DNA from: Desulfuromonadaceae bacterium
Lineage (GTDB): Bacteria; Desulfobacterota; Desulfuromonadia; Desulfuromonadales; Geopsychrobacteraceae
DNA: 15,606 bases
Direction of reading: 5' to 3'
Assembly (NCBI GenBank): GCA_030639985.1
Contig: DAOWKG010000252.1
Span: 1-15,606, forward strand
Shown here: positions 1 to 7,724 of the stretch, piece after piece
How positions within the stretch are numbered: position 1 is the stretch's first letter
Layout of the letters: each line of letters begins with the position of its first letter
Program-made: the position numbers and the translations under genes
The notes under the pieces: generated by a model
What the model was told of the DNA's origin: nothing
The model's database searches: none
The model's input: the letters and a program-made list of their open reading frames with translations, nothing else

Positions 1-433
1 AAAGAGAATAGAATTTATCCACTCCCAGCGCATAAAACTCCACCGTACCTCCCTCCTGTTTTTCACCATCGACCTTATTGATCAAATAGAAAACCGGCTT
101 ATCAATCTGGCGTAACATGGCAGCTATTTCAATATCAGCCGGGGTCAACCCGTCCTTGACGTCCATCAGATAGAAAATAATATCTGCCTCTTCGACCGCC
201 AATTGCGATTGTTCCCGCATCTGAATCAACAACCGATCATCACTGACCGGCTCAAATCCACCCGTATCAATCAAAAGAAATGGTTGGGTAAAACGAGTTA
301 CTTCAGCATAATGACGATCTCTGGTAACACCAGGAAAGTCTTCAACTATAGCTTTACGTTTACGCAGTAACCTATTGAATAATGTTGATTTTCCTACATT
401 TGGCCGACCAACAATGGCAACTGTCTTCATCAT
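1..433 (-). CDS. der: Ribosome-assembly GTPase Der (EngA), N-terminal part, truncated by window edge
   Basis: Only the first ~144 residues are inside the window; the rest lies beyond the left edge. The visible part is the first of the two GTPase domains that define Der/EngA. The P-loop GRPNVGKS is at about residues 9-16, followed by a switch region with PGVTRDR, a G3 motif DTGG and a G4 motif NKVD. The family acts in maturation of the 50S ribosomal subunit. Two adjacent ATG codons (433 and 430, complement) are possible starts. An AGAAGGG ribosome-binding site lies about 10 nt before the first, so I use 433. The gene follows era by 101 bp on the same strand, with no convincing terminator between, so it is probably the third gene of an rnc-era-der unit. 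A single-domain GTPase cannot be excluded from the visible part alone, but DTGG and the PGVTRDR motif are typical of Der. Confidence 0.93.
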   Translation of the reverse strand, partial: MMKTVAIVGRPNVGKSTLFNRLLRKRKAIVEDFPGVTRDRHYAEVTRFTQPFLLIDTGGFEPVSDDRLLIQMREQSQLAVEEADIIFYLMDVKDGLTPADIEIAAMLRQIDKPVFYLINKVDGEKQEGGTVEFYALGVDKFYSL

Positions 434-534
434 CAAAAACAAACCCTTCTAAAATCTTGTAGTTGTAGCAAAAAAACTCTGGCTCAAAATCCCTTTTTTA
501 CACTTCTGAATGCAGAAAAAAACCAGTCAACGAA

Positions 535-1440
535 TTACTTTTTACTATACCCTAGTTCACGTAACATCCGTTCACTCTGGCTCCAATCTTTATCTACCCG
601 AACAAACAATTCTAAAAAAACTCTCGTACCCAGTAAACGTTCAATCTCCCGACGTGCCGACTGCCCGATTGATTTTATTTTCTGCCCCCCCTTACCGACA
701 ATTATTTTTTTGTGGCTATCGCGTTCAACATGAATTGTCGCTTGGATAACAACCAAATTTTTTTCCGGTTTTTCGGTAAAAGTATCGACCTTAACCCCAA
801 TTCCATAAGGAATTTCTTCGCTGGTGGTACGCATAATCTTTTCACGAACCATCTCAGCAACAATGAACTTCTCCGGCTGATCAGTTACTAAATCGTCTGG
901 ATAGTACTGCGGTCCTGAGGGCAGATAAGGCTCAACTGCCTGCAACATCTGCGGCACCCCATCACCTTTATGCGCTGAAATCGGTATTACTTGGGCGAAA
1001 TCAAATCTTTCACTGTATTGTTGGATTAACCTGAGCAATTCCGGCGGTTTTACCAGATCAATCTTATTTATAATCAAAAATACTGGTGCCGCCGATTTTT
1101 CCAGCAATTTAAGGATATATTCATCACCTCTGCCGGGGATATCATTGGCTTCGACCAGAAAAAAAATCAAATCGACATCGGCACAAGCACCAACGGCCTG
1201 ATCGACCATGAATCGATTTAATTTCCCCTTCGCTTTGTGAATTCCGGGGGTATCAACAAACAGAGCCTGACCTCCCGAAAAATTGTAAATTCCCAAAATT
1301 CGATTACGGGTTGTTTGGGGTTTATTTGAAGTTATCGCAATTTTTTGTCCAAGAATACGATTAAGCAACGTCGATTTACCGACATTCGGACGACCAATAA
1401 TTGCAATATAGCCTGATAAAAATTGTTCTTTTTTGTCCAT
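535..1440 (-). CDS. era: GTPase Era, 16S rRNA/30S assembly factor
   Basis: 301 residues, the usual length for Era, which binds the 3' end of 16S rRNA and acts in late 30S subunit assembly. The N-terminal Ras-like domain shows G1 GRPNVGKS (16-23), the G2 region QTTRN (42-46), G3 DTPG (63-66), G4 NKID (125-128) and a G5-like SAHK (155-158). The C-terminal type II KH domain carries the RNA-binding GKGG loop at 249-252 within a basic stretch, followed by a RREIERLLG helix. Translation starts at an ATG 8 bp after the rnc stop. The ribosome-binding site is weak and lies within the end of rnc, which suggests translational coupling. rnc-era is one of the most conserved bacterial gene pairs, and both products act on the 16S rRNA precursor. 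No motif is missing. Confidence 0.98.
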   Translation of the reverse strand: MDKKEQFLSGYIAIIGRPNVGKSTLLNRILGQKIAITSNKPQTTRNRILGIYNFSGGQALFVDTPGIHKAKGKLNRFMVDQAVGACADVDLIFFLVEANDIPGRGDEYILKLLEKSAAPVFLIINKIDLVKPPELLRLIQQYSERFDFAQVIPISAHKGDGVPQMLQAVEPYLPSGPQYYPDDLVTDQPEKFIVAEMVREKIMRTTSEEIPYGIGVKVDTFTEKPEKNLVVIQATIHVERDSHKKIIVGKGGQKIKSIGQSARREIERLLGTRVFLELFVRVDKDWSQSERMLRELGYSKK

Positions 1441-1448
1441 AAGTTAAA

Positions 1449-2147
1449 CTACTTCTCTCTTAATAATGGATGATCCAATGCTGCAGCTGCAGCTTTTTGT
1501 TCAGCACTTTTTTTACTGCTACCGCTACCCTTACCTATTAATTTATTCGCATAGTATACTTCCATAGAAAAAATACGTTGATGATCAGGACCAGATACCT
1601 GCGCTAACAAATATTCTGGCAATTCACCATATTTTGCCTGCAAACGTTCCTGCAAACAGGTTTTATAATCACTGCCGTAACGAATTTGGGCCGATTTTTC
1701 AATTGCATCACTAAAAATATTGCCGATTACCCGACTAACCACCAAAAAGCCCTGATCGCAAAAAATTGCTCCAAGCAATGCCTCAAGGGTATCTGCCAGC
1801 AAACTCGACTTTTCATTACCGCCACTCTTACGCTCCCCCCGACCTAGCAACATACCGGCACCAATTTCCAATTGCCGGGCAATTTCAGCTAACCCTTTTT
1901 CACTTACAACTTCTGCCCTGATTCGGGTTAATCCACCTTCGGGGATATCGGGATAATGGTTATAAACCAAATCACTGACCGCCAGCTCCAAAACAGCATC
2001 GCCAAGAAATTCCAACCGCTCATTGTGAGAGATAAATTGCGGCTGTTCATTACTATACGATTTATGAGTTAACGCTTGTTGTAGCAGCATTCGGTCATTA
2101 AATTTGTAACCAATAGTACGCTCAATATGTTCCAGTGATTTTTGCAC
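1449..2147 (-). CDS. rnc: Ribonuclease III
   Basis: 232 residues. RNase III cleaves double-stranded RNA, including the stems around pre-16S and pre-23S rRNA. The N-terminal catalytic domain has the family signature NERLEFLGDAV at about 42-52, supplying acidic residues E43, E46 and D50. The second half of the active site is in ADTLEALLGA, with D119 and E122. A C-terminal double-stranded-RNA-binding domain covers about 159-227, ending in the GSGSSKKSAEQKAA motif. The start codon is GTG at 2147, supported by GGAGG only about 4 nt upstream, a rather short spacing. A good promoter (TTGAAC-17-TATACT) lies just upstream, so rnc is the first gene of the leftward rnc-era-der unit, head to head with holB. 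All catalytic residues are present. Confidence 0.98.
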   Translation of the reverse strand: MQKSLEHIERTIGYKFNDRMLLQQALTHKSYSNEQPQFISHNERLEFLGDAVLELAVSDLVYNHYPDIPEGGLTRIRAEVVSEKGLAEIARQLEIGAGMLLGRGERKSGGNEKSSLLADTLEALLGAIFCDQGFLVVSRVIGNIFSDAIEKSAQIRYGSDYKTCLQERLQAKYGELPEYLLAQVSGPDHQRIFSMEVYYANKLIGKGSGSSKKSAEQKAAAAALDHPLLREK

Positions 2148-2177
2148 CCTACCTCCATTTCACATCAATGCGAGCGG

Positions 2178-2206
2178 AGTATAACCAAATCAATCGAGCA
2201 GTTCAA
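2178..2206 (-). promoter_or_regulatory. Sigma70-type promoter for rnc-era-der
   Basis: On the minus strand a -35 element TTGAAC (2201-2206) is separated by 17 bp from a -10 element TATACT (2178-2183). The start point would fall near 2170, about 25 nt before the GTG start of rnc. Motif-based call only. Confidence 0.6.
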
Positions 2207-2216
2207 TCAATTGCGC

Positions 2217-2238
2217 TTAATACCGCAGTATTAATACC
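2217..2238. repeat. Direct repeat TTAATACC x2 with embedded palindrome, possible operator
   Basis: TTAATACC occurs at 2217-2224 and again at 2231-2238, and the second copy overlaps a perfect 10-bp palindrome GTATTAATAC (2228-2237). The repeat lies between the -35 boxes of the divergent rnc and holB promoters, where a regulator could touch both. AT-rich sequence makes chance occurrence quite possible. Confidence 0.3.
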
Positions 2239-2256
2239 ATAATAATGGGTTTAACC

Positions 2257-2286
2257 TTGATTCATAACTTACCGTTTCCCTATAAT
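2257..2286 (+). promoter_or_regulatory. Sigma70-type promoter for holB-ricT-metG-tatD unit
   Basis: The -35 element TTGATT (2257-2262) and a consensus -10 TATAAT (2281-2286) are separated by 18 bp. Transcription would start near 2293, giving a leader of about 30 nt to the TTG at 2323 or about 72 nt to the ATG at 2365. This is the best -10 box near the divergent region. Confidence 0.65.
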
Positions 2287-2364
2287 GTGATCACTTAAGA
2301 CAATCACGAAGAGATCGTTGAATTGCTCTGCGACAAATTCACTCTAGCAAACATAACAGACACT

Positions 2365-3336
2365 ATGACTTTTGATGCTATAACTGGACATAAACAACAA
2401 AAAAATATTCTTTTGCGAACTATTAAGAGTAATCGTATCGCCCACGCTTACCTCTTTACTGGTCCCGATGGAATTGGCAAAAAAATGGTTGCGGTTGCAT
2501 TTGCCAAGATCCTTCTGTGCCAAAACCATAACGGCTGTAATAACTGCCCCTCTTGCATAAAAATCACTAACGGCAATCATCCCGATGTCCACCTGCTAGA
2601 CACCGAAGGTGCCGCAATTAAGATTGAAAAAGTTCGTGCCCTGCAACGGGAACTTTCTCTCCACCCATTAGAGGGGAAATATAAGATATATATTATCAAC
2701 GGGGCGGACAAGTTCACCACCAATGCTGCTAATGCCCTATTAAAAACGCTGGAAGAACCCCAAGCGGGAACAATTCTTGTCCTCCTTTCCAGTCAACCGG
2801 AAACCTTATTATCAACAATTCGTTCCCGCTGCCAACAATTGCCATTTTCAACCCTACCGAAACAACAGATGGCTGCCATTTTGAAACAAAAACTTGAACT
2901 CAGTGACACCGATGCAACCGTATTGGCCGCCCTTTCAGAGGGCAGTTTTAAAAAAGCACTGGGTTCAAACCGAGAACTTTTTCTGGAAAAGCGCCTTAAA
3001 CTGATTCAGTCCTTGTCAGCATTGTCCGCAGGAAGTACTATCCCCACTTTCACTTTTGCTGATGAACTTAACGCTGAAGAAGAGTCAATCACAGATATTT
3101 TAGATATTTTCCAAACCTTTTATCGAGATATTCTCCTCCTGAAGCATAACCAACCAGAAAACATGTTGGTCAATATTGATCTATTTGAAACATTACAACG
3201 GCAAAACAAATCAACGACAACAGCCAGATTACTGACCAAATTAAAAGCATTGGAATCAGCTCGCTTTTATATGCAACGCAACGTCAACCGCAAGCTGGTT
3301 CTTGAAGTAATGTTGATGCGGATATCTGCCGCCTAA
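2365..3336 (+). CDS. holB: DNA polymerase III clamp loader, delta' subunit
   Basis: 323 residues from the ATG at 2365. Delta' is the structural subunit of the clamp loader, which opens and loads the sliding clamp at primer ends. The P-loop-like motif is GPDGIGKK (33-40): the usual Thr/Ser after GK is Lys, as expected for delta', which does not hydrolyse ATP. A zinc module with C52, C58, C61 and C64 follows, then the conserved ALLKTLEEP (124-132) and the SRC motif (154-156). Start choice: the ATG at 2365 matches where family members begin (MTFDAITGH) but lacks a clear ribosome-binding site. An in-frame TTG at 2323 with a GAAGAG about 9 nt upstream would add 14 residues and cannot be excluded. 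ricT follows after 11 bp. In many genomes tmk directly precedes holB; here a promoter and divergent rnc take its place. Confidence 0.95.
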   Translation: MTFDAITGHKQQKNILLRTIKSNRIAHAYLFTGPDGIGKKMVAVAFAKILLCQNHNGCNNCPSCIKITNGNHPDVHLLDTEGAAIKIEKVRALQRELSLHPLEGKYKIYIINGADKFTTNAANALLKTLEEPQAGTILVLLSSQPETLLSTIRSRCQQLPFSTLPKQQMAAILKQKLELSDTDATVLAALSEGSFKKALGSNRELFLEKRLKLIQSLSALSAGSTIPTFTFADELNAEEESITDILDIFQTFYRDILLLKHNQPENMLVNIDLFETLQRQNKSTTTARLLTKLKALESARFYMQRNVNRKLVLEVMLMRISAA

Positions 3337-3347
3337 AAGGAAATTTA

Positions 3348-4430
3348 ATGGATAGCCTTAATATAGTCAGTATATCTTTTCATACTGCCGGAAAAATTTT
3401 TGATTTTGATGCCCTCGATTTTGATCTGGCTACCGGTGATAAAGTTATTGTCGAAACAGAACGAGGCCGTGCCCTTGGCACCGTGGTAGTTAAACCTCGG
3501 GAAATCAACCCCGACAAAGCACCGCCAAAGCTGAAAGCTATTTTACGCAGAGCGACAGAGAATGACCTGCAAATGGCACAAAGCAATTCTGAACGGGAAC
3601 ATGAAGCCCAACTGTTTTGCCAACAACGGGTAAAACAGCGCAAGATGGAGATGAAACTGGTTCGGGCAGAATATTTGTTTGATGGGTCAAAAATTATCTT
3701 CTTTTTTACCGCTGACGGTCGTGTCGATTTTCGCGAACTGGTTCGCGATCTGGCACAACACTTTCGAACCCGCATCGAAATGCGTCAAATCGGCGTAAGA
3801 GACGAAGCTAAACAGGTAGGTGGTTTAGGAATCTGCGGCAGAGAACTATGCTGCAGCAGTCATTTACGTGAATTTGCCCCGGTTTCAGTCAAGATGGCGA
3901 AAGCGCAAGGACTGGCACTGAATCCGACAAAAATTTCGGGTCAATGCGGACGGCTGCTTTGCTGCCTTGCCTACGAATATGAAACCTACAATGAGATGAA
4001 AAAAAGTTTGCCCAAATGCGGAAAAAAGCTGCAACTACAATCGGGGCCGGTAGAGGTTATTTCACGCGACATATTGGCTCAAAAAGTAACCCTGTCGAGC
4101 CACAAGGGTGAACGCTGCCAGATGCACATTGAAGAGTTACAAAAAGAGATCAATGCTGCAGCAAACCCGACAACCGAAACAGCCACAAAACCACCCCAAC
4201 CGGTAAAAACCAAGAAATCTTCCAAACCAGAAAAACATAGAAGTAAACGCAACGATTCAAATCAACGCCCTGAAGCTAAGAATAAAACTACAAAAACGGC
4301 AAAAGAGCCGCCCAAACCGGGACAACCAGAAAATAAAGAAGGTAGCGGGCAAGAAAAAAGCAAACGTCGCCGCAAACGACCACGGTGGCGCTCTAACCGT
4401 GGCTCCAAACCAACAGATAATAAGTCCTGA
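3348..4430 (+). CDS. ricT: RicT/YaaT-like PSP1-domain protein with long basic C-terminal tail
   Basis: 360 residues, starting at an ATG preceded by AAAAGGA with good spacing. The core (about 1-265) matches the YaaT/RicT family. Its hallmark is a pair of Cys-rich motifs, GICGRELCC (161-169) and GQCGRLLCC (198-206), with further Cys at 224 and 257. In Bacillus subtilis RicT works with RicA and RicF in a complex that carries [4Fe-4S] clusters and affects RNase Y-dependent mRNA maturation. I see no RicA or RicF homologue in this window. Residues about 271-360 are a low-complexity tail rich in Lys, Arg, Pro and Thr, ending in a dense Arg/Lys block (338-352); it is probably disordered and may bind RNA or DNA. 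The gene lies between holB and metG, the same relative order as in Bacillus. Family assignment is firm; the function in this organism is inferred. Confidence 0.9.
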   Translation: MDSLNIVSISFHTAGKIFDFDALDFDLATGDKVIVETERGRALGTVVVKPREINPDKAPPKLKAILRRATENDLQMAQSNSEREHEAQLFCQQRVKQRKMEMKLVRAEYLFDGSKIIFFFTADGRVDFRELVRDLAQHFRTRIEMRQIGVRDEAKQVGGLGICGRELCCSSHLREFAPVSVKMAKAQGLALNPTKISGQCGRLLCCLAYEYETYNEMKKSLPKCGKKLQLQSGPVEVISRDILAQKVTLSSHKGERCQMHIEELQKEINAAANPTTETATKPPQPVKTKKSSKPEKHRSKRNDSNQRPEAKNKTTKTAKEPPKPGQPENKEGSGQEKSKRRRKRPRWRSNRGSKPTDNKS

Positions 4431-4465
4431 ATATAATTAATACACTCAGTTTACAGGAGTTTGAT

Positions 4466-5995
4466 ATGAGTAAAACTTTTTATGTAACTACACCTATTTA
4501 CTATGTTAACGATGTTCCCCACATCGGTCATGCCTATACAACTCTGGCTTGCGACGTAATTTCCCGCTACAAACGTGCTCGAGGATATGATGTTGCTTTT
4601 CTGACCGGCACCGACGAACATGGGCAAAAAGTTGAAACTGCCGCAAAAGCCAATGGCGAAACTCCCCTGGAATTAGCAGATCGCGTGGTCAAAAGATTTC
4701 AAGCGCTCTGGAGCAAACTTAATATCTCTCATACCGATTTTATCCGCACGACTCAAGAGCGACACAAACATACGGTGCAGGAACAGTTTAAATCGATTGA
4801 AGCCAAGGGAGATATCTACCTGGGTGAATATGAAGACTGGTATTGCACTCCATGTGAAACTTTCTGGACCGAAACCCAACTACTTGACGGCAACTGCCCC
4901 GATTGTGGTCGTCAGACTACCAAGCTAAAGGAAGAATCATATTTCTTTCGGATGAGCAAATATCAGGATCAACTGCTCAAACATATTGAAGAAAACCCCG
5001 ATTTCATCCAGCCTAAATCACGTCGTAACGAAATCTTGAGTTTTATTCGTGAAGGCTTACGTGACCTGTCCATATCCAGAACCACCTTTGCTTGGGGCAT
5101 TCCAGTTCCAGGCAATGAAAAACACGTTATTTATGTTTGGTTTGATGCTTTAACTAACTACATTTCTGCCCTTGGTTATCCAGAAGACAAAGATGGCAAG
5201 TTTGCTAATTATTGGCCTGCAGTGCACATAATCGGCAAAGATATTTTACGTTTTCATGCCGTTTACTGGCCGACGTTTCTGATGGCGGCGGGTTTACCAC
5301 TACCGGAAAAAGTCTTTGCCCACGGCTGGTGGACAGTCGAAGGGCAAAAAATGAGTAAAAGTTTGCGCAATGTCGTTGAGCCAAACATGCTTATCGATAA
5401 GTACAATGCCGATTCAATCCGCTACTTCCTCCTGCGGGAAGTACCTTTTGGTCTCGATGGTGACTTCTCTCACAGTGCTCTGATTAATCGCATCAATTCA
5501 GACCTGGCCAACGATCTCGGCAATCTGGTCAGTCGTTCAACCGCCATGGTTGGAAAATATTTTGCGGGTGAGTTACCAAGCCCAAGCACTGAAGATGCTA
5601 CCGATCAAGCCCTGAAAGATCTGTTTGCAACCAATATCAAAAAAGTTGATACCCTGCTCAATGAATTAGCATTCAATAAGACCTTGACCGTAATCTGGGA
5701 ACTGATTTCAGCCGGAAATAAGTATATTGACGAAACCGCACCATGGTCTCTGGCAAAAGATCCGGCGCAACGGGAGCGGTTGGCAACAGTCATGTACAAC
5801 TTACTGGAGTCAATCCGGATCATCGCCCTGCTAGTTGCCCCATTCATGCCCGATACTGGCGCAAAAATTCTCCAGATATTAGGTCAAGACGGCAACAATC
5901 TGACCCTCGATGGTCAAGATCAATGGGGTGGATTGCAACCTGGTAGCAGCATTGAAAAAGCAGCACCGCTGTTCCCAAGAATTGAGAAAGAATAA
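4466..5995 (+). CDS. metG: Methionyl-tRNA synthetase, short form
   Basis: 509 residues. It attaches methionine to initiator and elongator tRNA-Met in the cytoplasm. The class I signature HIGH is at 19-22 and KMSKS at 295-299. One zinc knuckle is visible, formed by C127, C130, C144 and C147 (CTPC then CPDC), the single-knuckle arrangement of the Thermus/Bacillus-type enzyme. An alpha-helical anticodon-binding domain fills about 340-500. The protein ends there, with no C-terminal Trbp111-like tRNA-binding/dimerisation domain, so it is probably monomeric. The start ATG has AGGAG 6 nt upstream. It follows ricT after 35 bp and precedes the TatD/radical-SAM gene by 69 bp; linkage of metG to a tatD homologue is common across bacteria. 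Confidence 0.98.
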   Translation: MSKTFYVTTPIYYVNDVPHIGHAYTTLACDVISRYKRARGYDVAFLTGTDEHGQKVETAAKANGETPLELADRVVKRFQALWSKLNISHTDFIRTTQERHKHTVQEQFKSIEAKGDIYLGEYEDWYCTPCETFWTETQLLDGNCPDCGRQTTKLKEESYFFRMSKYQDQLLKHIEENPDFIQPKSRRNEILSFIREGLRDLSISRTTFAWGIPVPGNEKHVIYVWFDALTNYISALGYPEDKDGKFANYWPAVHIIGKDILRFHAVYWPTFLMAAGLPLPEKVFAHGWWTVEGQKMSKSLRNVVEPNMLIDKYNADSIRYFLLREVPFGLDGDFSHSALINRINSDLANDLGNLVSRSTAMVGKYFAGELPSPSTEDATDQALKDLFATNIKKVDTLLNELAFNKTLTVIWELISAGNKYIDETAPWSLAKDPAQRERLATVMYNLLESIRIIALLVAPFMPDTGAKILQILGQDGNNLTLDGQDQWGGLQPGSSIEKAAPLFPRIEKE

Positions 5996-6064
5996 AAAGT
6001 TTACGGTTGAAGCGCTTAATCTTTTACCTGATTTTTTAGTTAAGACTTCCTTGGAGTAATAAAA

Positions 6065-7459
6065 TTGTCAAATGATCAACGGCCACTACTGGTCGATAGC
6101 CACGCCCACCTTGATGGTGAGAGGTTTGCTGATGACCTAAATGAAACCGTAAAACGGGCGACTGCAAACGGTATCAGTCACATTTTAACCATCGGTTGTG
6201 ATCTTCAGAGTTCGACTGGTGCAATCAAGGTAGCGGAACAATATGAAAATATTTTTGCTGCCGTCGGCATTCACCCCCATGATGCTACAGAAATTAATGC
6301 TGATGTGTTGGCGACCCTACAGACAATGGCAAATCATCCTAAGGTTGTCGCAATTGGTGAAATTGGCCTCGATTATTACCGTGATCGTTCTCCTCGGGAA
6401 ATCCAACGTAATGCCTTCAGGCAACAGATTCGTCTGGCAATAGAGGTTGGCAAACCGATAATAGTTCATGATCGCGAAGCTCATGACGAAGTAATTCAAA
6501 TTCTTACTGAAGAGAATGGCGCTACTAACGGTGGGGTACTACATTGTTTCAGCGGCGATCTAAAAATGGCGCAACAGTGCCTGGATCTCGGCTTTTATCT
6601 TTCTTTCACCGGCACCATTACCTATCCTAAAAATGAAGCAATAAGAGAGATCATTAAACACATTCCGATTGACCGAATGTTGCTAGAAACCGACTGCCCC
6701 TATCTTTCGCCGCAAAAATTCCGCGGTAAACGTAATGAGCCCGCTTATGTGCGCTATACTGCAGAAAAAATGGCAGAGATCAAAGGGCTTTCAATCACCG
6801 ATGTTGCCAGAATTACCAGCCGTAATTGCTACAATTTATTTGGCTTCGGAGCAGTCGATCAGAGCAGCAAAATAGCCTACCAGATCCGTGACTCCCTTTA
6901 CCTTAACATAACCAATCGTTGTACCAACCACTGCGTATTTTGTGCAAAGTTCAGTGACTTTGTTGTCAAAGGACACGAATTACAACTTGATCACGAACCA
7001 TCTGTCACCGAACTGAAACAAGCTATAGGTGATCCCGCGCGCTATACCGAAATTGTTTTTTGCGGTTATGGCGAACCACTATTGCGCCTTGAATTAATAA
7101 AAGAACTAGCTGGATGGCTTAAAAAGCATGGGGTAAAAGTAAGAATCAACAGCGATGGCCAAGCAAACCTGGTACATAAACGCAACATTTTACCAGAACT
7201 TACAGGCTTGATAGATACTATCTCCATATCACTTAATGCCCCCGAAGCTGAAACCTATCAAAATCTCTGTCAATCAACTTTCGGCGAAGTTGAAAGTTAT
7301 CAGGCAGTAAAAGATTTTCTCCGCTGCGCCCCACAATTTATTCCCGAAGTAATTGCTACTGCGGTTACCTATCCTGGAGTTGACATTGACGCTTGTGAAC
7401 AAGTTGCCAAAGATTTGGGGGTTGAATTTCGTGCTCGAGAGTATAACGAGGTAGGATAG
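6065..7459 (+). CDS. TatD-family metal-dependent nuclease fused to a radical SAM domain
   Basis: 464 residues in one open frame, start codon TTG with GGAG 8 nt upstream. Residues about 8-262 are a complete TatD-type hydrolase (3'-5' exonuclease family): metal ligands H13 and H15 (DSHAH), E99 (GEIGLD), H135 (IIVHD), H160 (LHCFSG) and D210 (ETDCPYLSP). After a short linker, residues about 273-464 form a small radical SAM domain with the cluster motif CTNHCVFC (C286, C290, C293) and a GYGEP-type SAM-binding motif near 334-338. This half resembles the family of TatD-associated radical SAM proteins that elsewhere are separate genes beside tatD. The fusion implies that both activities serve one pathway, but the radical SAM substrate is unknown. 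At under 200 residues that half is short, so a partial barrel is expected. It is the last gene of the holB unit, closed by a strong terminator. Confidence 0.92.
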   Translation: MSNDQRPLLVDSHAHLDGERFADDLNETVKRATANGISHILTIGCDLQSSTGAIKVAEQYENIFAAVGIHPHDATEINADVLATLQTMANHPKVVAIGEIGLDYYRDRSPREIQRNAFRQQIRLAIEVGKPIIVHDREAHDEVIQILTEENGATNGGVLHCFSGDLKMAQQCLDLGFYLSFTGTITYPKNEAIREIIKHIPIDRMLLETDCPYLSPQKFRGKRNEPAYVRYTAEKMAEIKGLSITDVARITSRNCYNLFGFGAVDQSSKIAYQIRDSLYLNITNRCTNHCVFCAKFSDFVVKGHELQLDHEPSVTELKQAIGDPARYTEIVFCGYGEPLLRLELIKELAGWLKKHGVKVRINSDGQANLVHKRNILPELTGLIDTISISLNAPEAETYQNLCQSTFGEVESYQAVKDFLRCAPQFIPEVIATAVTYPGVDIDACEQVAKDLGVEFRAREYNEVG

Positions 7460-7499
7460 TCCTTATTTCAGGTTCATCTTCTATAACTACTATCAAAAC

Positions 7500-7534
7500 A
7501 AAAAGGTTCCAGCAGAGAATGCTGGAACCTTTTT
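7500..7534. terminator. Strong bidirectional intrinsic terminator
   Basis: A perfect 15-bp inverted repeat (7500-7514 with 7520-7534) encloses a 5-nt loop: A-tract, GGTTCCAGCA, loop, TGCTGGAACC, T-tract. It ends the rightward holB-tatD unit and, read from the other strand, the leftward tRNA transcript whose last gene ends 11 bp away. Confidence 0.9.
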
Positions 7535-7544
7535 GTTATCCATA

Positions 7545-7621
7545 TGGCGGGGCTGACGGGACTTGAACCCGCGACCTACGGCGTGACAGGCCGTTGTTGT
7601 AACCAGCTCTACTACAGCCCC
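7545..7621 (-). tRNA. tRNA-Asp(GUC), divergent copy
   Basis: 77 nt on the minus strand including an encoded CCA. The acceptor stem pairs perfectly (GGGGCTG with CAGCCCC), the discriminator is G73, the anticodon loop is CTGTCAC with anticodon GUC, and the T-arm is intact. The D-stem reads GTAG against CAAC, which leaves an A-A mismatch at pair 12-23 and swaps pair 13-22 to G-C. Its acceptor, D-arm and anticodon stems differ strongly from the other tRNA-Asp at 7725-7801. It is the distal gene of the cluster. It could be functional or slowly decaying. Confidence 0.88.
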
Positions 7622-7627
7622 AGTAAA

Positions 7628-7703
7628 TGGTGGGCGAAGAGGGGCTCGAACCCCCGACATCCTGCTTGTAAGGCAGGCGCTCTCCCAGCTGAGCTATTCG
7701 CCC
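7628..7703 (-). tRNA. tRNA-Val(UAC)
   Basis: 76 nt on the minus strand with encoded CCA. Acceptor GGGCGAA pairs with TTCGCCC, discriminator A. The D-stem is GCTC/GAGC, and the anticodon arm CCTGC-CTTACAA-GCAGG gives anticodon UAC. The T-stem has one G-U pair. It lies 6 bp from the preceding and 21 bp from the following tRNA, so the three are probably cotranscribed. Confidence 0.97.
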
Positions 7704-7724
7704 GGGAAATTATATTTTTTTAAA

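Noticed and set aside
504..517. TTCTG/CAGAA hairpin after era as a terminator
   Set aside because: Only 5 bp, AT-rich, and not followed by a T-tract in the direction of transcription; read-through into der is more likely.
510..749. Plus-strand frame of 79 codons with ATG start
   Set aside because: Mostly antisense to era, no ribosome-binding site, no recognisable protein; a shadow of the real gene.
2459..2486. Damaged P-loop in holB as a sign of inactivation
   Set aside because: A non-functional P-loop lacking the Thr/Ser is normal for the delta' subunit.
7545..7621. Calling the divergent tRNA-Asp a pseudogene
   Set aside because: Acceptor, anticodon and T-arms pair well, with CCA encoded and G73 and GUC kept; one D-stem mismatch is not enough.
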